From the NCBI RefSeq assembly GCF_022096995.1, contig NZ_JACXGQ010000002.1, positions 434,001 through 498,000 of the forward strand: a DNA stretch of 64,000 bases. The letters run 5' to 3'. The position numbers and the translations under genes were made by a program. This document shows positions 45,754-55,471 of the stretch, piece after piece. A model generated the notes under the pieces. The model was not told the origin of the DNA, ran no database searches, and worked only from the letters and a program-made list of their open reading frames with translations. Within the stretch, counting starts at the first letter, position 1. Every line of letters begins with the position of its first letter. This DNA is from Yoonia sp. I 8.24. GTDB lineage: Bacteria; Pseudomonadota; Alphaproteobacteria; Rhodobacterales; Rhodobacteraceae.

Positions 45754-45828
45754 GCTGCGGTAGCTCAGTGGTAGAGCGCGTCATTGGTAATGACGAGGTC
45801 GGGAGTTCAATTCTCCCTCGCAGCACCA
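45754..45828 (+). tRNA. tRNA-Thr (GGT)
   Basis: 75 nt with encoded CCA. GCTGCGG pairs with TCGCAGC (one G-T), the anticodon loop TTGGTAA has GGT between a CGTCA/TGACG stem, and the T arm GGGAG-TTCAATT-CTCCC is perfect. The last 22 bases also encode the end of the recombinase on the other strand. Confidence 0.97.
45807..45828. other. Putative attachment site: tRNA-Thr 3' end overlapped by recombinase 3' end
   Basis: The stop codon and last six codons (GAAREN) of the serine recombinase are read from the complement of the tRNA T arm and acceptor stem. This places the recombination point at the tRNA 3' end. A second copy of this end would mark the far boundary; none is visible up to 64000. Confidence 0.6.
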
Positions 45829-47372
45829 TTAATTTTTCCACCCACTGAAATCATACCTAAAGCCTTGAAAGGTAACGCTATTTTAGGTGTTCTAGGTCCA
45901 TCATTTCGATGGTAAGAAAATCCACCCGAAAAACCCAATCTCAGGACGATTCTGCGTAAGCTTGCATCGCCGCTTTCCCATATTTTCCAAGGGCTTGAGA
46001 TGAATTGTAGGGAGAGTTCTAGGTATTCCTCATACCTCTTGGGTTTTGAAGCCTTTTCTGCAAGATTTTCGGCCATAAGCACCTTCGATTTTTCCAGTTC
46101 AGTGATCTTGTTTTCATAGGCACCGATGACGGCATCGTTGCTGGCCTGCATAATACGCGAGAGCAAAGCTTCGATTTGTAACTCGGCATCGGCGATCTGG
46201 TGCTTGGTTAAACGCGCGGCATCTTTTGCTTGAGCTAGTCGTGCATCCCACGCACGTCTGAACATGGCTTTTGCCAATGCCAAGTATTTGGGACTCGGTT
46301 CCAGTGTTTTGACAACATCGGCAAACGCGCCTTCAATTCTATCGCGCGGGATAGACTTCCCATAGCTTTCGCAACCTTTGGATTGGCACAGATAATACGG
46401 ATAGTACTTGGTCTTCCCCTTTGACCATGAAGAGCGCAGATTGCTTCCGCAGTCTCCACAGGTGGCAAAACCGCGAAGGGAGAAGTCTTCGCCAATGTCC
46501 GCACGCGCAGGTGCGTATCCAGTGGTCTTAAGGCGCTGTTGCACCTTTTCAAATGTCGCCATTGAGATCAGGGGGCCATGCTGGCCTTTCAGCCAGTTCA
46601 GCTCATACACCTCACTACAGACATACCCGACGTAGAGAGGGTTGGTCAGTAAATCTGTGATCCGCTTGTCACGAACCTTACCGTTTTTGTTGTGCGGGTA
46701 ATCAGGCTTTGATTCCAAAAACCGCTTCACTTCGGCCTGTGTTTGAAAGCGCCCAATTGCAAATCCTTCGATGGCCTCACGCACTGTACTTGCATGTGGT
46801 TCATCTGGCCTCAGCAATTTGCCATGCCCTTTGACGGTCTGATAGCGAAAGCCGACAGGTGCGTTGTGGACCCAGTACCCCAACTGCATCCGCGCTTTCA
46901 TTTTCTGCGCCACTTGCCGTCCGTTTTGTTTACGTTCCAATGCACCTTGAGCCGCCATGATGGTTTCGATGAATTCACCTTCAGGTGTCTCATCGAACTT
47001 GAAATTCAAACATTCAATCGTCGCACCGCGCACACGAAACGCCTCACGCAGATCAAGGTGAAACCGCGTGTCCCGCGCAAAGCGTTTGAGATCATCGAAG
47101 ATCACGACAAACTGCGTATCTGGTTGAGCATCCAAGAATGACAGCAGCGCCACCATTCCGGGTCTTTTCATGAAATCGCCGCCACCCGTGATCGTATCTG
47201 GAAACACGGCAGCGACCTCATGTCCGTTTGATGCCGCAAATTCACGGCAACGGGTTTCTTGGCTCTGAAGACCATGGCCATCCGCTTCTTGCGCCCGCGA
47301 CGACACGCGGCAATAGATCAAAGCTTGTCTCGGAGCATCTGTATCTGTTTTTGTGTATCTACTCTGACGCAT
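45807..47372 (-). CDS. Large serine recombinase (site-specific integrase)
   Basis: 521 residues from ATG 47372. The resolvase domain has the nucleophile Ser24 in ALIYCRVSSRAQEADGHGLQSQ and the basic VIFDDLKRFARDTRFH strand; a recombinase domain (GYWVHNAPVGFRY), a zinc ribbon (CGDCGSNL, CQSKGCESYGKSI) and a C-terminal coiled coil (QIADAELQIEALLSRIMQ, ENKITELEKSKVL) follow. It would integrate and excise the island. Its gene ends inside tRNA-Thr, and it begins 14 bases inside the end of the upstream small gene, so the two are cotranscribed. Confidence 0.92.
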   Translation of the reverse strand: MRQSRYTKTDTDAPRQALIYCRVSSRAQEADGHGLQSQETRCREFAASNGHEVAAVFPDTITGGGDFMKRPGMVALLSFLDAQPDTQFVVIFDDLKRFARDTRFHLDLREAFRVRGATIECLNFKFDETPEGEFIETIMAAQGALERKQNGRQVAQKMKARMQLGYWVHNAPVGFRYQTVKGHGKLLRPDEPHASTVREAIEGFAIGRFQTQAEVKRFLESKPDYPHNKNGKVRDKRITDLLTNPLYVGYVCSEVYELNWLKGQHGPLISMATFEKVQQRLKTTGYAPARADIGEDFSLRGFATCGDCGSNLRSSWSKGKTKYYPYYLCQSKGCESYGKSIPRDRIEGAFADVVKTLEPSPKYLALAKAMFRRAWDARLAQAKDAARLTKHQIADAELQIEALLSRIMQASNDAVIGAYENKITELEKSKVLMAENLAEKASKPKRYEEYLELSLQFISSPWKIWESGDASLRRIVLRLGFSGGFSYHRNDGPRTPKIALPFKALGMISVGGKINGAAREN

Positions 47373-47691
47373 GCGGATTCCTTTCACTCGACCCATCGCG
47401 ATGTGGGGCTGATGACTGTTCGAGCTCTGATGTTGTATTGTCCAAGTTTAGCACATCTCGTATCGGCACTTCAGCCAAAGAGATGTCTTTTCCACAAGCC
47501 TGCTGGAGAGGGTGAACGTCAAAGCCGAGATCAACGAAATTGATGACAATCGACCATAGCGCCTCAATCAACTCGCGCTTGTCTTCATCTGAGATATCCT
47601 CATCTTCGAAGAAGGGCAGATAGGCATCCCAATCAATCGTCAGGCTTGGCGGGGCCGTTTCGGGATTAAACTCTGGGGGAATGTCGGTCAT
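47359..47691 (-). CDS. Small acidic protein cotranscribed with the recombinase
   Basis: 110 residues from ATG 47691. The sequence is acidic in the middle (FFEDEDISDEDKRELIEALWSIVINFVDLGFDVHPLQQACGKD) and polar at both ends; no known domain. It overlaps the recombinase start by 14 bases. A recombination directionality factor or accessory protein is possible from position alone. Confidence 0.6.
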   Translation of the reverse strand: MTDIPPEFNPETAPPSLTIDWDAYLPFFEDEDISDEDKRELIEALWSIVINFVDLGFDVHPLQQACGKDISLAEVPIRDVLNLDNTTSELEQSSAPHRDGSSERNPHASE

Positions 47692-47905
47692 GGCCTGTCT
47701 CTTTCTGCCTCTTGGCGTTTCTCTGGTTCGGGGTCTCCTTTGTTGCCTCTCACTGCGAGAGAACGTAAGTGGAACATCATAGGATAATATTCCCAAAACC
47801 CAAAGCGTGAATTTTCTAGCTTTGAAATCTGGATATCCTAAAATACCGCTGTAATGGCCGTAGGTTGCAGGTAAAATCGGGTAGTTTTGAGGCAAGGATT
47901 TTGAT

Positions 47906-48628
47906 GTGGATAACAATTGGAAGACAGCGAGCAAAGCCGACCGTGCAGCCCTCTATCATGTCGCCCGCGCTATCGCTGACACCACCGACCTGAGTGTGGA
48001 GGCCGTTATGGAGGAAGCCTTTGGTCATAAGCTGATGGTTGGCACAGACTATCTGTCCAATTTCCGCAGCGGAGCCATTGGACGCCCAAAGGCCAAACTG
48101 ATCCATGCTTGGATTGCTGAACGCCATCCTGAGACGGCGCATGCCGTTGATCCCAGATTATTTCCGAAACCGAATACAAACGCATGGGATAACTATATCG
48201 AGGAGCGTGGCATTCGCGGGAAACTCCAGATCAAACGCTTTACCAAGGACGAGTTGAACCTCATCAAAAAAGTTAAAGATCGTGATGCGCCAGATGCGAC
48301 ACTCAAACTTGGGGAGGAGTTCTGCTTTTTCCTTCGATCCGATATTCACGTGCATGCTATCGGGTTTGAACGATACAAAGGGGAATGGTACCTGATGCCG
48401 TTAGGCCCGAATAGCTCGCATACCTTTCAGCTACAAAGTGACGAACCTCATTTCCCAATTGATGAGAATGGTGAAATTGAACGGCTTTCTGAAGAAAGCG
48501 ATTTGGACATGCATCGCTTTGCCTTCATTGTCTCGCAAAATGCAAATGACTTACCTTGCACTCCCGATACCAAGGATATCGGCCAAACTGCAATTCTGCA
48601 TTATATTGACGTGTTGTTCTCTGCCTGA
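47906..48628 (+). CDS. Protein with a possible DUF4384-like C-terminal domain
   Basis: 240 residues from GTG 47906, with AAGGA seven bases upstream. Residues 1-70 form a helical, HTH-like region (LSVEAVMEEAFGHKLMVGTDYLSNFRSGAIGRPKAKLIHAWI). Residues about 130-200 (KLGEEFCFFLRSDIHVHAIGFERYKGEWYLMPLGPNSSHTFQLQ) resemble DUF4384, a beta-rich domain seen in secreted and signalling proteins. It converges with the HEXXH gene, overlapping tail to tail by 28 bases. It could sense a signal and bind DNA; this is speculative. Confidence 0.55.
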   Translation: MDNNWKTASKADRAALYHVARAIADTTDLSVEAVMEEAFGHKLMVGTDYLSNFRSGAIGRPKAKLIHAWIAERHPETAHAVDPRLFPKPNTNAWDNYIEERGIRGKLQIKRFTKDELNLIKKVKDRDAPDATLKLGEEFCFFLRSDIHVHAIGFERYKGEWYLMPLGPNSSHTFQLQSDEPHFPIDENGEIERLSEESDLDMHRFAFIVSQNANDLPCTPDTKDIGQTAILHYIDVLFSA

Positions 48629-49563
48629 AATTTATAGACCAATGGCAAAATCTGCCCATTGGCGTCTTTCAGCTCCGCCCATTCCTTCGCGCCAGCCGTT
48701 TGCAACTGATCCCAGTGGCCAAGTTTTGCATGCGCGATATCCGCAAAGAAAATCTCAGGATCACTGAGGTCATGGATGAGATTTGTGGCTTTGGTTGATT
48801 TGGCCATCTCAATCGCATCATAATAGGCGGGCAAAATCACCTCTTTTGCGAACTCCTGAATACGTTCAGCATTGGGCAGATCGTCCGCATGTAGCGACGT
48901 GCCAATGGACCACATATCGCCCACATGTCCAAGTAGCTGAAATATTCGCGTCGCGGCCTTGGGATGGGTTTCGCTAGGATTGGGGTTGTCCCTATCAATA
49001 TTCTCAATCAACACGATCACAGAGGCGATACTGGCAATCGTGACACGCAATTCGGCCCAATCAACGTTGTCCATGTTGCCGAGCATTTCCTCCAAAGCTT
49101 CATGATCGGCTTGCAACTCCAAACACCGTTCCACCTTGTCCCAAAGCTCGCGCGGCAGATCAGGTTCTTGAACCTGTGACTTGCGAGAACTCGAAATTAG
49201 ACTGAACGTCGGGACACCATCGAGAATTGAGAAGTGCCCAAGCTCTGCATGCTGGATTTCATGTAGAATGATCCAATCAAGTGACTGCTGAAAGGTCACC
49301 GAAGAGGTCCCGCTAATTGGTATTTGACGAAAAATTTGCGTTAGATACTCGAAAACAGCAACGTTGATTTCCACAACAAAATTGTGCTGGATGTCCCGAG
49401 TACTAATTGCCATTGGCCCCTTTTGCTGCCACCTTATTCGAACGTCAGAAAACATGAGGTGTACCCTAAATTCACATATTTGAGGTTGGTCAAAATGAGT
49501 GCATACTTTTGTATTTTTCGTTGAACAAGTTACAACCATTGGTAATGTCGAGGTAGGTGTCAC
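48601..49563 (-). CDS. HEXXH zinc metalloprotease, candidate phage-exclusion protein
   Basis: 320 residues if GTG 49563 is the start; the true start may be further in. The zinc motif is WIILHEIQHAELGHF (His101, Glu102, His105), and ELQADHEALEEM, about 45 residues on, could supply the third ligand. There is no signal peptide or membrane helix, so it acts in the cytoplasm. Arrangement and size recall Lit-type (U49) peptidases that cleave EF-Tu on phage infection, but overall similarity is not evident. Position in a defence island supports such a role. Confidence 0.6.
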   Translation of the reverse strand: MTPTSTLPMVVTCSTKNTKVCTHFDQPQICEFRVHLMFSDVRIRWQQKGPMAISTRDIQHNFVVEINVAVFEYLTQIFRQIPISGTSSVTFQQSLDWIILHEIQHAELGHFSILDGVPTFSLISSSRKSQVQEPDLPRELWDKVERCLELQADHEALEEMLGNMDNVDWAELRVTIASIASVIVLIENIDRDNPNPSETHPKAATRIFQLLGHVGDMWSIGTSLHADDLPNAERIQEFAKEVILPAYYDAIEMAKSTKATNLIHDLSDPEIFFADIAHAKLGHWDQLQTAGAKEWAELKDANGQILPLVYKFQAENNTSI

Positions 49564-49644
49564 ATGTACGATCCATACCCGTTCTTAATATAATTTCTTG
49601 AGCTAGCCTATGTCGTAAAAATTTTTGAACTGACTGAACCGAAT

Positions 49645-50418
49645 ATGATTGAATTTGAAGAAAATTTCACTTCCACAGAAACTGAGTTGAACGGACATCA
49701 TCTCCGTCTTGTAAATGTGATCGAGGGTAATCTTGGAAACGTAGTTGGTAGGTTGGCTGAAATTGTACCAGGCCACTACCTTGCTCCAAATAGGATAGCC
49801 GCAATTTTTCAACGGCATGGAAAAAATGCACTTGCACAACGCCTCATTGATTTGCTGCCTGATCAAAAGAGGTCGCGATCAGGTGATATTGGGGAAATTT
49901 TTGCGACTGAGTATATCCAAGAAACCATGGATTTTGATGTTCCGATCAAGAGGTTTCGATGGAAGGACCATCGACAGCAGGCGATGAGGGGCGATGATGT
50001 TATTGGAGTGCAAGTTGATAACGACGCAAATGTACGCATCAAATATCTCAAAGTTGAAGCTAAGAGCCGAGCATCCCTAAACCAAGCAACAGTAGATCAA
50101 GCTCGTCAGGCACTAGATGGGGACGATGGCCTACCGACAGCGCACGCACTTGGGTTTTTGGCAGAGCGGCTGCATGAAATGGGAAATGCTGATTTGTCAG
50201 ATCGCATTTATGAAGACTATCTCGAACGGGGTCTCACCCAAGCACAAGTTAGGAACTTAGTTTTCACCTTTAGTGGAAATGCACCAGATAATTTTTTGAC
50301 GAACGACCTAACAAACTACGCGGGAACTGTAGATCAATACGCAGTGGGGCTTCGTCTTGTGGGGCATCAGGATTTTATTCTAAACGTTTACGAACAGGTT
50401 CAGCAAAACCATGAATAG
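49645..50418 (+). CDS. hamA: Hachiman-type nuclease subunit HamA (DUF1837)
   Basis: 257 residues. The core of a PD-(D/E)XK-like nuclease can be seen: SGDIGEIFATEYI (Glu84), RGDDVIGVQ (Asp117/118) and YLKVEAKSRA (Glu138, Lys140), in the DUF1837 context. It overlaps the helicase gene by 8 bases, the HamA-HamB arrangement of Hachiman anti-phage systems, in which the helicase holds back the nuclease until phage DNA or damage is sensed. Codons are richer in A and T than in the housekeeping block, consistent with transfer. Confidence 0.83.
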   Translation: MIEFEENFTSTETELNGHHLRLVNVIEGNLGNVVGRLAEIVPGHYLAPNRIAAIFQRHGKNALAQRLIDLLPDQKRSRSGDIGEIFATEYIQETMDFDVPIKRFRWKDHRQQAMRGDDVIGVQVDNDANVRIKYLKVEAKSRASLNQATVDQARQALDGDDGLPTAHALGFLAERLHEMGNADLSDRIYEDYLERGLTQAQVRNLVFTFSGNAPDNFLTNDLTNYAGTVDQYAVGLRLVGHQDFILNVYEQVQQNHE

Positions 50419-53400
50419 TGATCAGCTCGCACAAAGTATAGAAGCGGCTCTTGATCCGGCATACCGTGGACGCCTGCTAGCACGAGGACAAGCTAGGTCA
50501 ATTATCTGGAAAGACGGCGAATTAGAGGAAGGGTCACCGAATTACTCTCCTCGCTTGTCCTATGACCTGAAATCCTATGGCACATCGCTGCTTGCTCTTG
50601 GTTTAAGGCTTCGTCCTGACACTGAGCTCAGGTCAGTTACACTGAACGCGTTTGAGCAATCAGGTGAGGCAATCGAGGCGGTGTTTTCGAAGGGTGATCC
50701 CAATGATCCATCACGTGGGTTTTACAAAGTTCTAGCTGCTTCTGCTTTCCATCTGGCCGGTTTTTCGGCAAGGGCTTTTTCACTACTGAATAGCTCTCTG
50801 ACAGATGAAAATTTTTCTGGCATCGAACGAGCATTAGCACTGCTCATTTTGAGATCACTTGATGAACTCGAAAATGAGATCATTTCCTTTCTGTCGTCGG
50901 GGATAGCGAATGATGAAGCACTACAAGAAACACTATTTCAGGAAGAGTTTGTAGAAGACGAGTCAGGTCAAATTTGGCCCGTTTTGCAGGTTGTTCTCAA
51001 AGAGAATTTTTATCGTTCAATCGCTATCTACTTATCGGCGCTTGCGAGCGGTGATGAAAACTTAGTTGCCCGTGCCAAAGCCGAGCTTGCCAAGGGAGAA
51101 GAAACTTGCGCAGACCTCGGTATGGTTAATGAATGGTGGGTTTTTAAGGTAGCCTCCCACCTGATAGACGACTTGTGGAATTCTAGTTTCCATTCAGCTT
51201 TGCCCTTGGATGTGCCAGAAAATGCGGACAATAAATGGATCGAAATGAGAGAGCTTTACATCGCGTCTCTTTACTCAAGAAAGCGTGCAGAAATTGAGTT
51301 GTGGCCCTCACAGATATTAGCCGCAACGAGATCTGTAGATACTAGCGACGACTTGATTGTCTCGTTGCCCACAAGCGCGGGAAAGACAAGAATCGCTGAA
51401 TTGTGCATTTTGAGGTGCCTTGCGGATGGTAAAAGGGTGGTGTTTGTTACGCCATTGAGAGCACTATCCGCGCAAACCGAACGAGGCCTACAGGGTACAT
51501 TTGGTACCCTTGGGGTGTCGATTTCTGCCCTGTATGGCAGCATCGGAACTAGCTCCTTTGAAGAAGATACACTCAAAGAAAGACAAATCGTAGTCGCTAC
51601 CCCTGAAAAACTCGACTTCGCATTAAGGAACGACCCCTCAATTTTGGACGATGTTGGCCTAGTCGTTCTGGATGAAGGCCATATGATTGGACGAGGAGAA
51701 AGGGAAGTTCGATACGAAGTCCAGATTCAACGTCTACTCAAAAGAACAGATGCGGACACAAGGCGCATCGTGTGCCTGTCAGCAATACTTCCTGTTGGCG
51801 ATCAGATGGATGACTTTGTGAATTGGTTGCGACGAGATCAAGCTGGCGAGGCTGTCAGTGTTGATTGGCGTCCAACAAGAGTTCGATTTGGAGATGTCGT
51901 CTGGAATGGCACTCAAGCACGACTTAACCTGAAGGTTGGGGATGAAGAGACTTTTGTACCAAACTTCATTGGTTCTCGAGACCCACAGCCCGGACGACGG
52001 ACGAACTCGTTTCCTCATAACAAAGCTGAATTGGTTTTAGCCACGGCTTGGAGGCTTGTGGAGGATGGTCAATCTGTTTTGATCTATTGCCCTACAAAAC
52101 GGTCGGTTGGAACTGCCGCGGAAAGCATCGTAAAACTTGCGGGTTATGGGTTCTTAGATTCGGTATTGGAAGTTGACGAAGGCAATTTGGCTAGCGCCTT
52201 ATCGATTGGAACCGAATGGCTTGGCGCAGATCATGCCATTTTAAAGTGCTTAAAGATGGGCATTGTTATCCATCATGGTTCTCTTCCAACGCCTTATCGA
52301 AAGGAAGTGGAAGCGTTGCTTCGTCAGGGGGGTATGAAAATCACGGTTTCTTCTCCGACATTGGCGCAAGGATTAAACCTAACTGCTACCACTGTTGTGA
52401 TGCAGTCTCTGCACAGAATTGGTGAAGTAATACCTGCAAGTGAATTTAAGAACGTGATTGGTCGAGCTGGACGTGCATTCGTGGACGTCGAGGGGCTAGT
52501 GCTTTGCCCCATTTTCGACAGCCATGATTATCGTAAGGGGCAATGGCAAGAGTTGATTGCATCCGCTTCGCAAATCGATCTCGAAAGTGGGTTACTAAAA
52601 ATTACTCTCGAGTTGCTTGCTCGATTGTATCAAGCTCTAGATTCACCAGAAGTGGAAGTATTTGTTGAATACGTTCTTAACAATGCTCAGGCTTGGAACT
52701 TTCCAGAAGCCGATATCGAGGATGAAGAGGAAAAAAGATCTAAGGAACTAGAATGGGACAGAGACCTAGCAATGCTGGATACTGCGATATTGAGTCTTAT
52801 TGGTAATAACGAACTCGATGCTGGGCAAATTTCCGCGACATTGGACGAGGTGCTTTCATCGTCGCTTTGGGAGCGAAGTATTGCTCGTCGTGAAATTGAA
52901 ATTGGGCAAGCTCTAAAAGCAGGGGTTGTTGGGAGAGCAAATCGTATCTGGGAGAACAGCTCATCTTCCCAGCGTAAAGGATATTTTTTGGCTGGTGTGG
53001 GCTTCAAGACAGGTCGAAATCTCGACATAATTTCAGAACCTGCCAACGAGTTAGTCATCGCCGCTAACGGTGCAATTATTTCCGGTGATGATGATCGCGC
53101 AATTGAAGTGGTTACAGAACTTGCAGAGCTCATTTTCGCCATTGAACCATTCGTTCCAAAAACACTGCCTGATGGATGGAAAGACATTCTATCGGCGTGG
53201 CTGCGTGGACATACTTTGGCCGGTGTAGGGGGAGATGATCGTAATCAGGTTCTTACGTTCGTCGAAGAAGCCCTAGTGTACAAATTGCCATGGGGAATCG
53301 AAGCACTCAGAGTTCGTGCAGAAGCAAATTCTGATATTATCGGGGACCCTCTTGAAGGCATGACAATGGGAGATTTCGAAGTAGGATTACTGGCACCGGC

Positions 53401-53902
53401 GCTAGAGACGGGAACACTATGTCGTTCTGCTGCCTTGTTGATGCAAGCCGGTTTCTCTTCCAGAACAGGTGCACTGAAGGTAATTACGGATTCCAATGCA
53501 AGTTTCGAGAATGCGCATGAGCTCAAAGATTGGTTGGGCTCAGAAGAGGTTCGGTTACTTACAGAGACAACCGATTGGCCGACCGCCGAAACTAGACAAC
53601 AGTGGCTGGGGTTCCGGCAAAGCTATTTACCTGCAGACAATCGTGTGTGGAAAAAGCAGATTCTGTATTGCAAGGTACGTTGGGCAGACAACGTGCATAT
53701 TCCCGCAGCCAGCCAAACACTGCGCCTCCAAAACGTTGGAGAAGGTAGGCTTGCTGTATTATCACCATCGATGGAAGTTGCAGGGGAGCTTTTAGGTTCA
53801 TTTCCCGAGTTACCTATAGGTCTATTATTGGCAAAAACAATTGGTGTGGTTGACGTTGTTGAGGTCAAGTATTTTGGGCCGTTAGAGCTCTCGTTCAGTT
53901 AG
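50411..53902 (+). CDS. hamB: Hachiman-type helicase subunit HamB (Ski2-like)
   Basis: 1163 residues. A helical N-terminal region (about 1-290) is followed by two RecA-like domains: Walker A SLPTSAGKTRIAEL near 318-330, VTPLRALSAQ, ATPEKLDF, DEGH box near 420 (VVLDEGHMIGRGER), motif III LSAIL and motif VI NVIGRAGRAF near 680. The remaining ~450 residues are largely helical and end in beta strands. It is expected to move along DNA and control HamA. The AbpAB-type pair is the nearest alternative assignment. The translation overlap with hamA supports a complex. Confidence 0.83.
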   Translation: MNSDQLAQSIEAALDPAYRGRLLARGQARSIIWKDGELEEGSPNYSPRLSYDLKSYGTSLLALGLRLRPDTELRSVTLNAFEQSGEAIEAVFSKGDPNDPSRGFYKVLAASAFHLAGFSARAFSLLNSSLTDENFSGIERALALLILRSLDELENEIISFLSSGIANDEALQETLFQEEFVEDESGQIWPVLQVVLKENFYRSIAIYLSALASGDENLVARAKAELAKGEETCADLGMVNEWWVFKVASHLIDDLWNSSFHSALPLDVPENADNKWIEMRELYIASLYSRKRAEIELWPSQILAATRSVDTSDDLIVSLPTSAGKTRIAELCILRCLADGKRVVFVTPLRALSAQTERGLQGTFGTLGVSISALYGSIGTSSFEEDTLKERQIVVATPEKLDFALRNDPSILDDVGLVVLDEGHMIGRGEREVRYEVQIQRLLKRTDADTRRIVCLSAILPVGDQMDDFVNWLRRDQAGEAVSVDWRPTRVRFGDVVWNGTQARLNLKVGDEETFVPNFIGSRDPQPGRRTNSFPHNKAELVLATAWRLVEDGQSVLIYCPTKRSVGTAAESIVKLAGYGFLDSVLEVDEGNLASALSIGTEWLGADHAILKCLKMGIVIHHGSLPTPYRKEVEALLRQGGMKITVSSPTLAQGLNLTATTVVMQSLHRIGEVIPASEFKNVIGRAGRAFVDVEGLVLCPIFDSHDYRKGQWQELIASASQIDLESGLLKITLELLARLYQALDSPEVEVFVEYVLNNAQAWNFPEADIEDEEEKRSKELEWDRDLAMLDTAILSLIGNNELDAGQISATLDEVLSSSLWERSIARREIEIGQALKAGVVGRANRIWENSSSSQRKGYFLAGVGFKTGRNLDIISEPANELVIAANGAIISGDDDRAIEVVTELAELIFAIEPFVPKTLPDGWKDILSAWLRGHTLAGVGGDDRNQVLTFVEEALVYKLPWGIEALRVRAEANSDIIGDPLEGMTMGDFEVGLLAPALETGTLCRSAALLMQAGFSSRTGALKVITDSNASFENAHELKDWLGSEEVRLLTETTDWPTAETRQQWLGFRQSYLPADNRVWKKQILYCKVRWADNVHIPAASQTLRLQNVGEGRLAVLSPSMEVAGELLGSFPELPIGLLLAKTIGVVDVVEVKYFGPLELSFS

Positions 53903-54069
53903 CCTTTGCTTTACGAATTCGAATGAAAAACAGAAATGATCGACACAGAGCGCATAAAAAATGTTGGAGCAATGATCAGTGCGACAAATCGTACAAAACC
54001 CTATAATATCAACGACTCGCCCGAATAGGAGTGCTCCTTATCTGACTGTTAATTTCGTTCCATCTGCGT

Positions 54070-55401
54070 TTAAGCTTCTAAACTAAGATCAACATATTCT
54101 GTTTTATGATACATGGTTTTCAGTTCGGTGTGTTTGATCCGAAATTGGTTTCGCTTTTTTATCTTAGGTGCGGCACTAGAAGCTCCTTCGATTTTTATCG
54201 CAGGATCGTAATAAACGACACCATTCGCCACAGCCTTAAGAAACAGGCTAAAATCAGTTTTTTCACACAGCAAAACCCTTGGGCCATAAGAATACTCTGG
54301 GGGCGGGTTTCGAAAGAGAGAAGGAATGTATGCAGCTTGAGCGTGCTTTCTGTTCCAGTGCTCCATCATACCAGTAAAGGGCCATTTCGCCGCTAACTCA
54401 TCACTCTCGGACAGAAGAACCAACCCGCCGTCAACATCTGATATTTTCCCTTTAGCGAAGTCATAACCACTCAACTCCAACCTCAAACCTGTATCTTTAT
54501 GCGACGCTTTTCCGTGCGCATAAATCCCGCCAAAGTTGAAACGATCCTCTTTTCCAGATTTGTCCGCGTAGGAGAATTTCGACATGAATTCAGCGACACC
54601 ATCGTCACGATAAATCCCTTGCGAAGGTTCAGGGGTAAGGAGCGTAACTGGACTTTTAGGTCTAAAATTTTCAAAATCGGCGACACCGTATTGCTTAATC
54701 TCCCACCCAAGAAAATCGGGCTCAGAGTAGCCGTTCGGACTTATCCCAAGTTCGGCTTCAAGTGTATAACCTCCACCGTTTCGAGCTCTATAGGACCTCT
54801 TCTCTCCGTCGGAACCTAGCTTTTGAGATGAAATCCAATGCTTACTGTAAATTTCAGTCAAAGTTTCAATTAACAATTGCTTCGAGGATTTTTCAGAACC
54901 ACTTGTTGGCAGTTCAACGAACACGCCTGTTTCGTCTAAATTTTCAGCGGCATGGATTGCAGCAGCAACTGGATGATCTGCGAAGCAAGAAAAGCCAAGC
55001 ACATCGCCAGCAGGCGTAGCACCAAGAACTAATATTCTCCCTTCATCACGTACGGTCATCACATCACTTGGGCCACCACGGCAACCAAGCAAAAACCCTG
55101 ACATTCTTATTTCAGGGTATTTTGGATAAAGAACTAGCTGGGTATTGGGAGCATGATGCCTTCCGTTTTCATCAACCCAAAAAAAGCTAACCTTGGCCTT
55201 TGCACGTTCGCGCTTACTTCCCGCAGTATCATTGGCATCAAAAAAAATATCGCCATGAGGTATAATGTTAAGGGCGGAAAAGTTACCGCCAAGATAAACT
55301 TGGTTCTTTGAATTGTCGTTGGGGGCAAGCTTCTTCGCGTAGAACTTCGTGGCCCCCTCTAATTTCATTATTCCTACAAGCTGAGAAATGCTTTCAATCA
55401 C
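54070..55401 (-). CDS. Type II restriction endonuclease, MvaI/BcnI-like domain
   Basis: 443 residues. The C-terminal half has GGGYTLEAELGISPNGYSEPDFLGWEIKQYG, in which Asp229, Glu234 and Lys236 form a PD-ExK catalytic core of the MvaI/BcnI family. The N-terminal ~190 residues are not recognised and may give specificity or autoinhibition. It lies 70 bases downstream of a Dcm-like methyltransferase. MvaI and BcnI cut CCWGG and CCSGG; a CCNGG-type site is therefore likely. It converges with hamB. Confidence 0.82.
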   Translation of the reverse strand: MIESISQLVGIMKLEGATKFYAKKLAPNDNSKNQVYLGGNFSALNIIPHGDIFFDANDTAGSKRERAKAKVSFFWVDENGRHHAPNTQLVLYPKYPEIRMSGFLLGCRGGPSDVMTVRDEGRILVLGATPAGDVLGFSCFADHPVAAAIHAAENLDETGVFVELPTSGSEKSSKQLLIETLTEIYSKHWISSQKLGSDGEKRSYRARNGGGYTLEAELGISPNGYSEPDFLGWEIKQYGVADFENFRPKSPVTLLTPEPSQGIYRDDGVAEFMSKFSYADKSGKEDRFNFGGIYAHGKASHKDTGLRLELSGYDFAKGKISDVDGGLVLLSESDELAAKWPFTGMMEHWNRKHAQAAYIPSLFRNPPPEYSYGPRVLLCEKTDFSLFLKAVANGVVYYDPAIKIEGASSAAPKIKKRNQFRIKHTELKTMYHKTEYVDLSLEA

Positions 55402-55471
55402 AAATAGATTCCTTAAAATTTCAGCCTATTTTGCATGACTCATAGCTGAACTGCCAAGAGACTTTTTGAAA

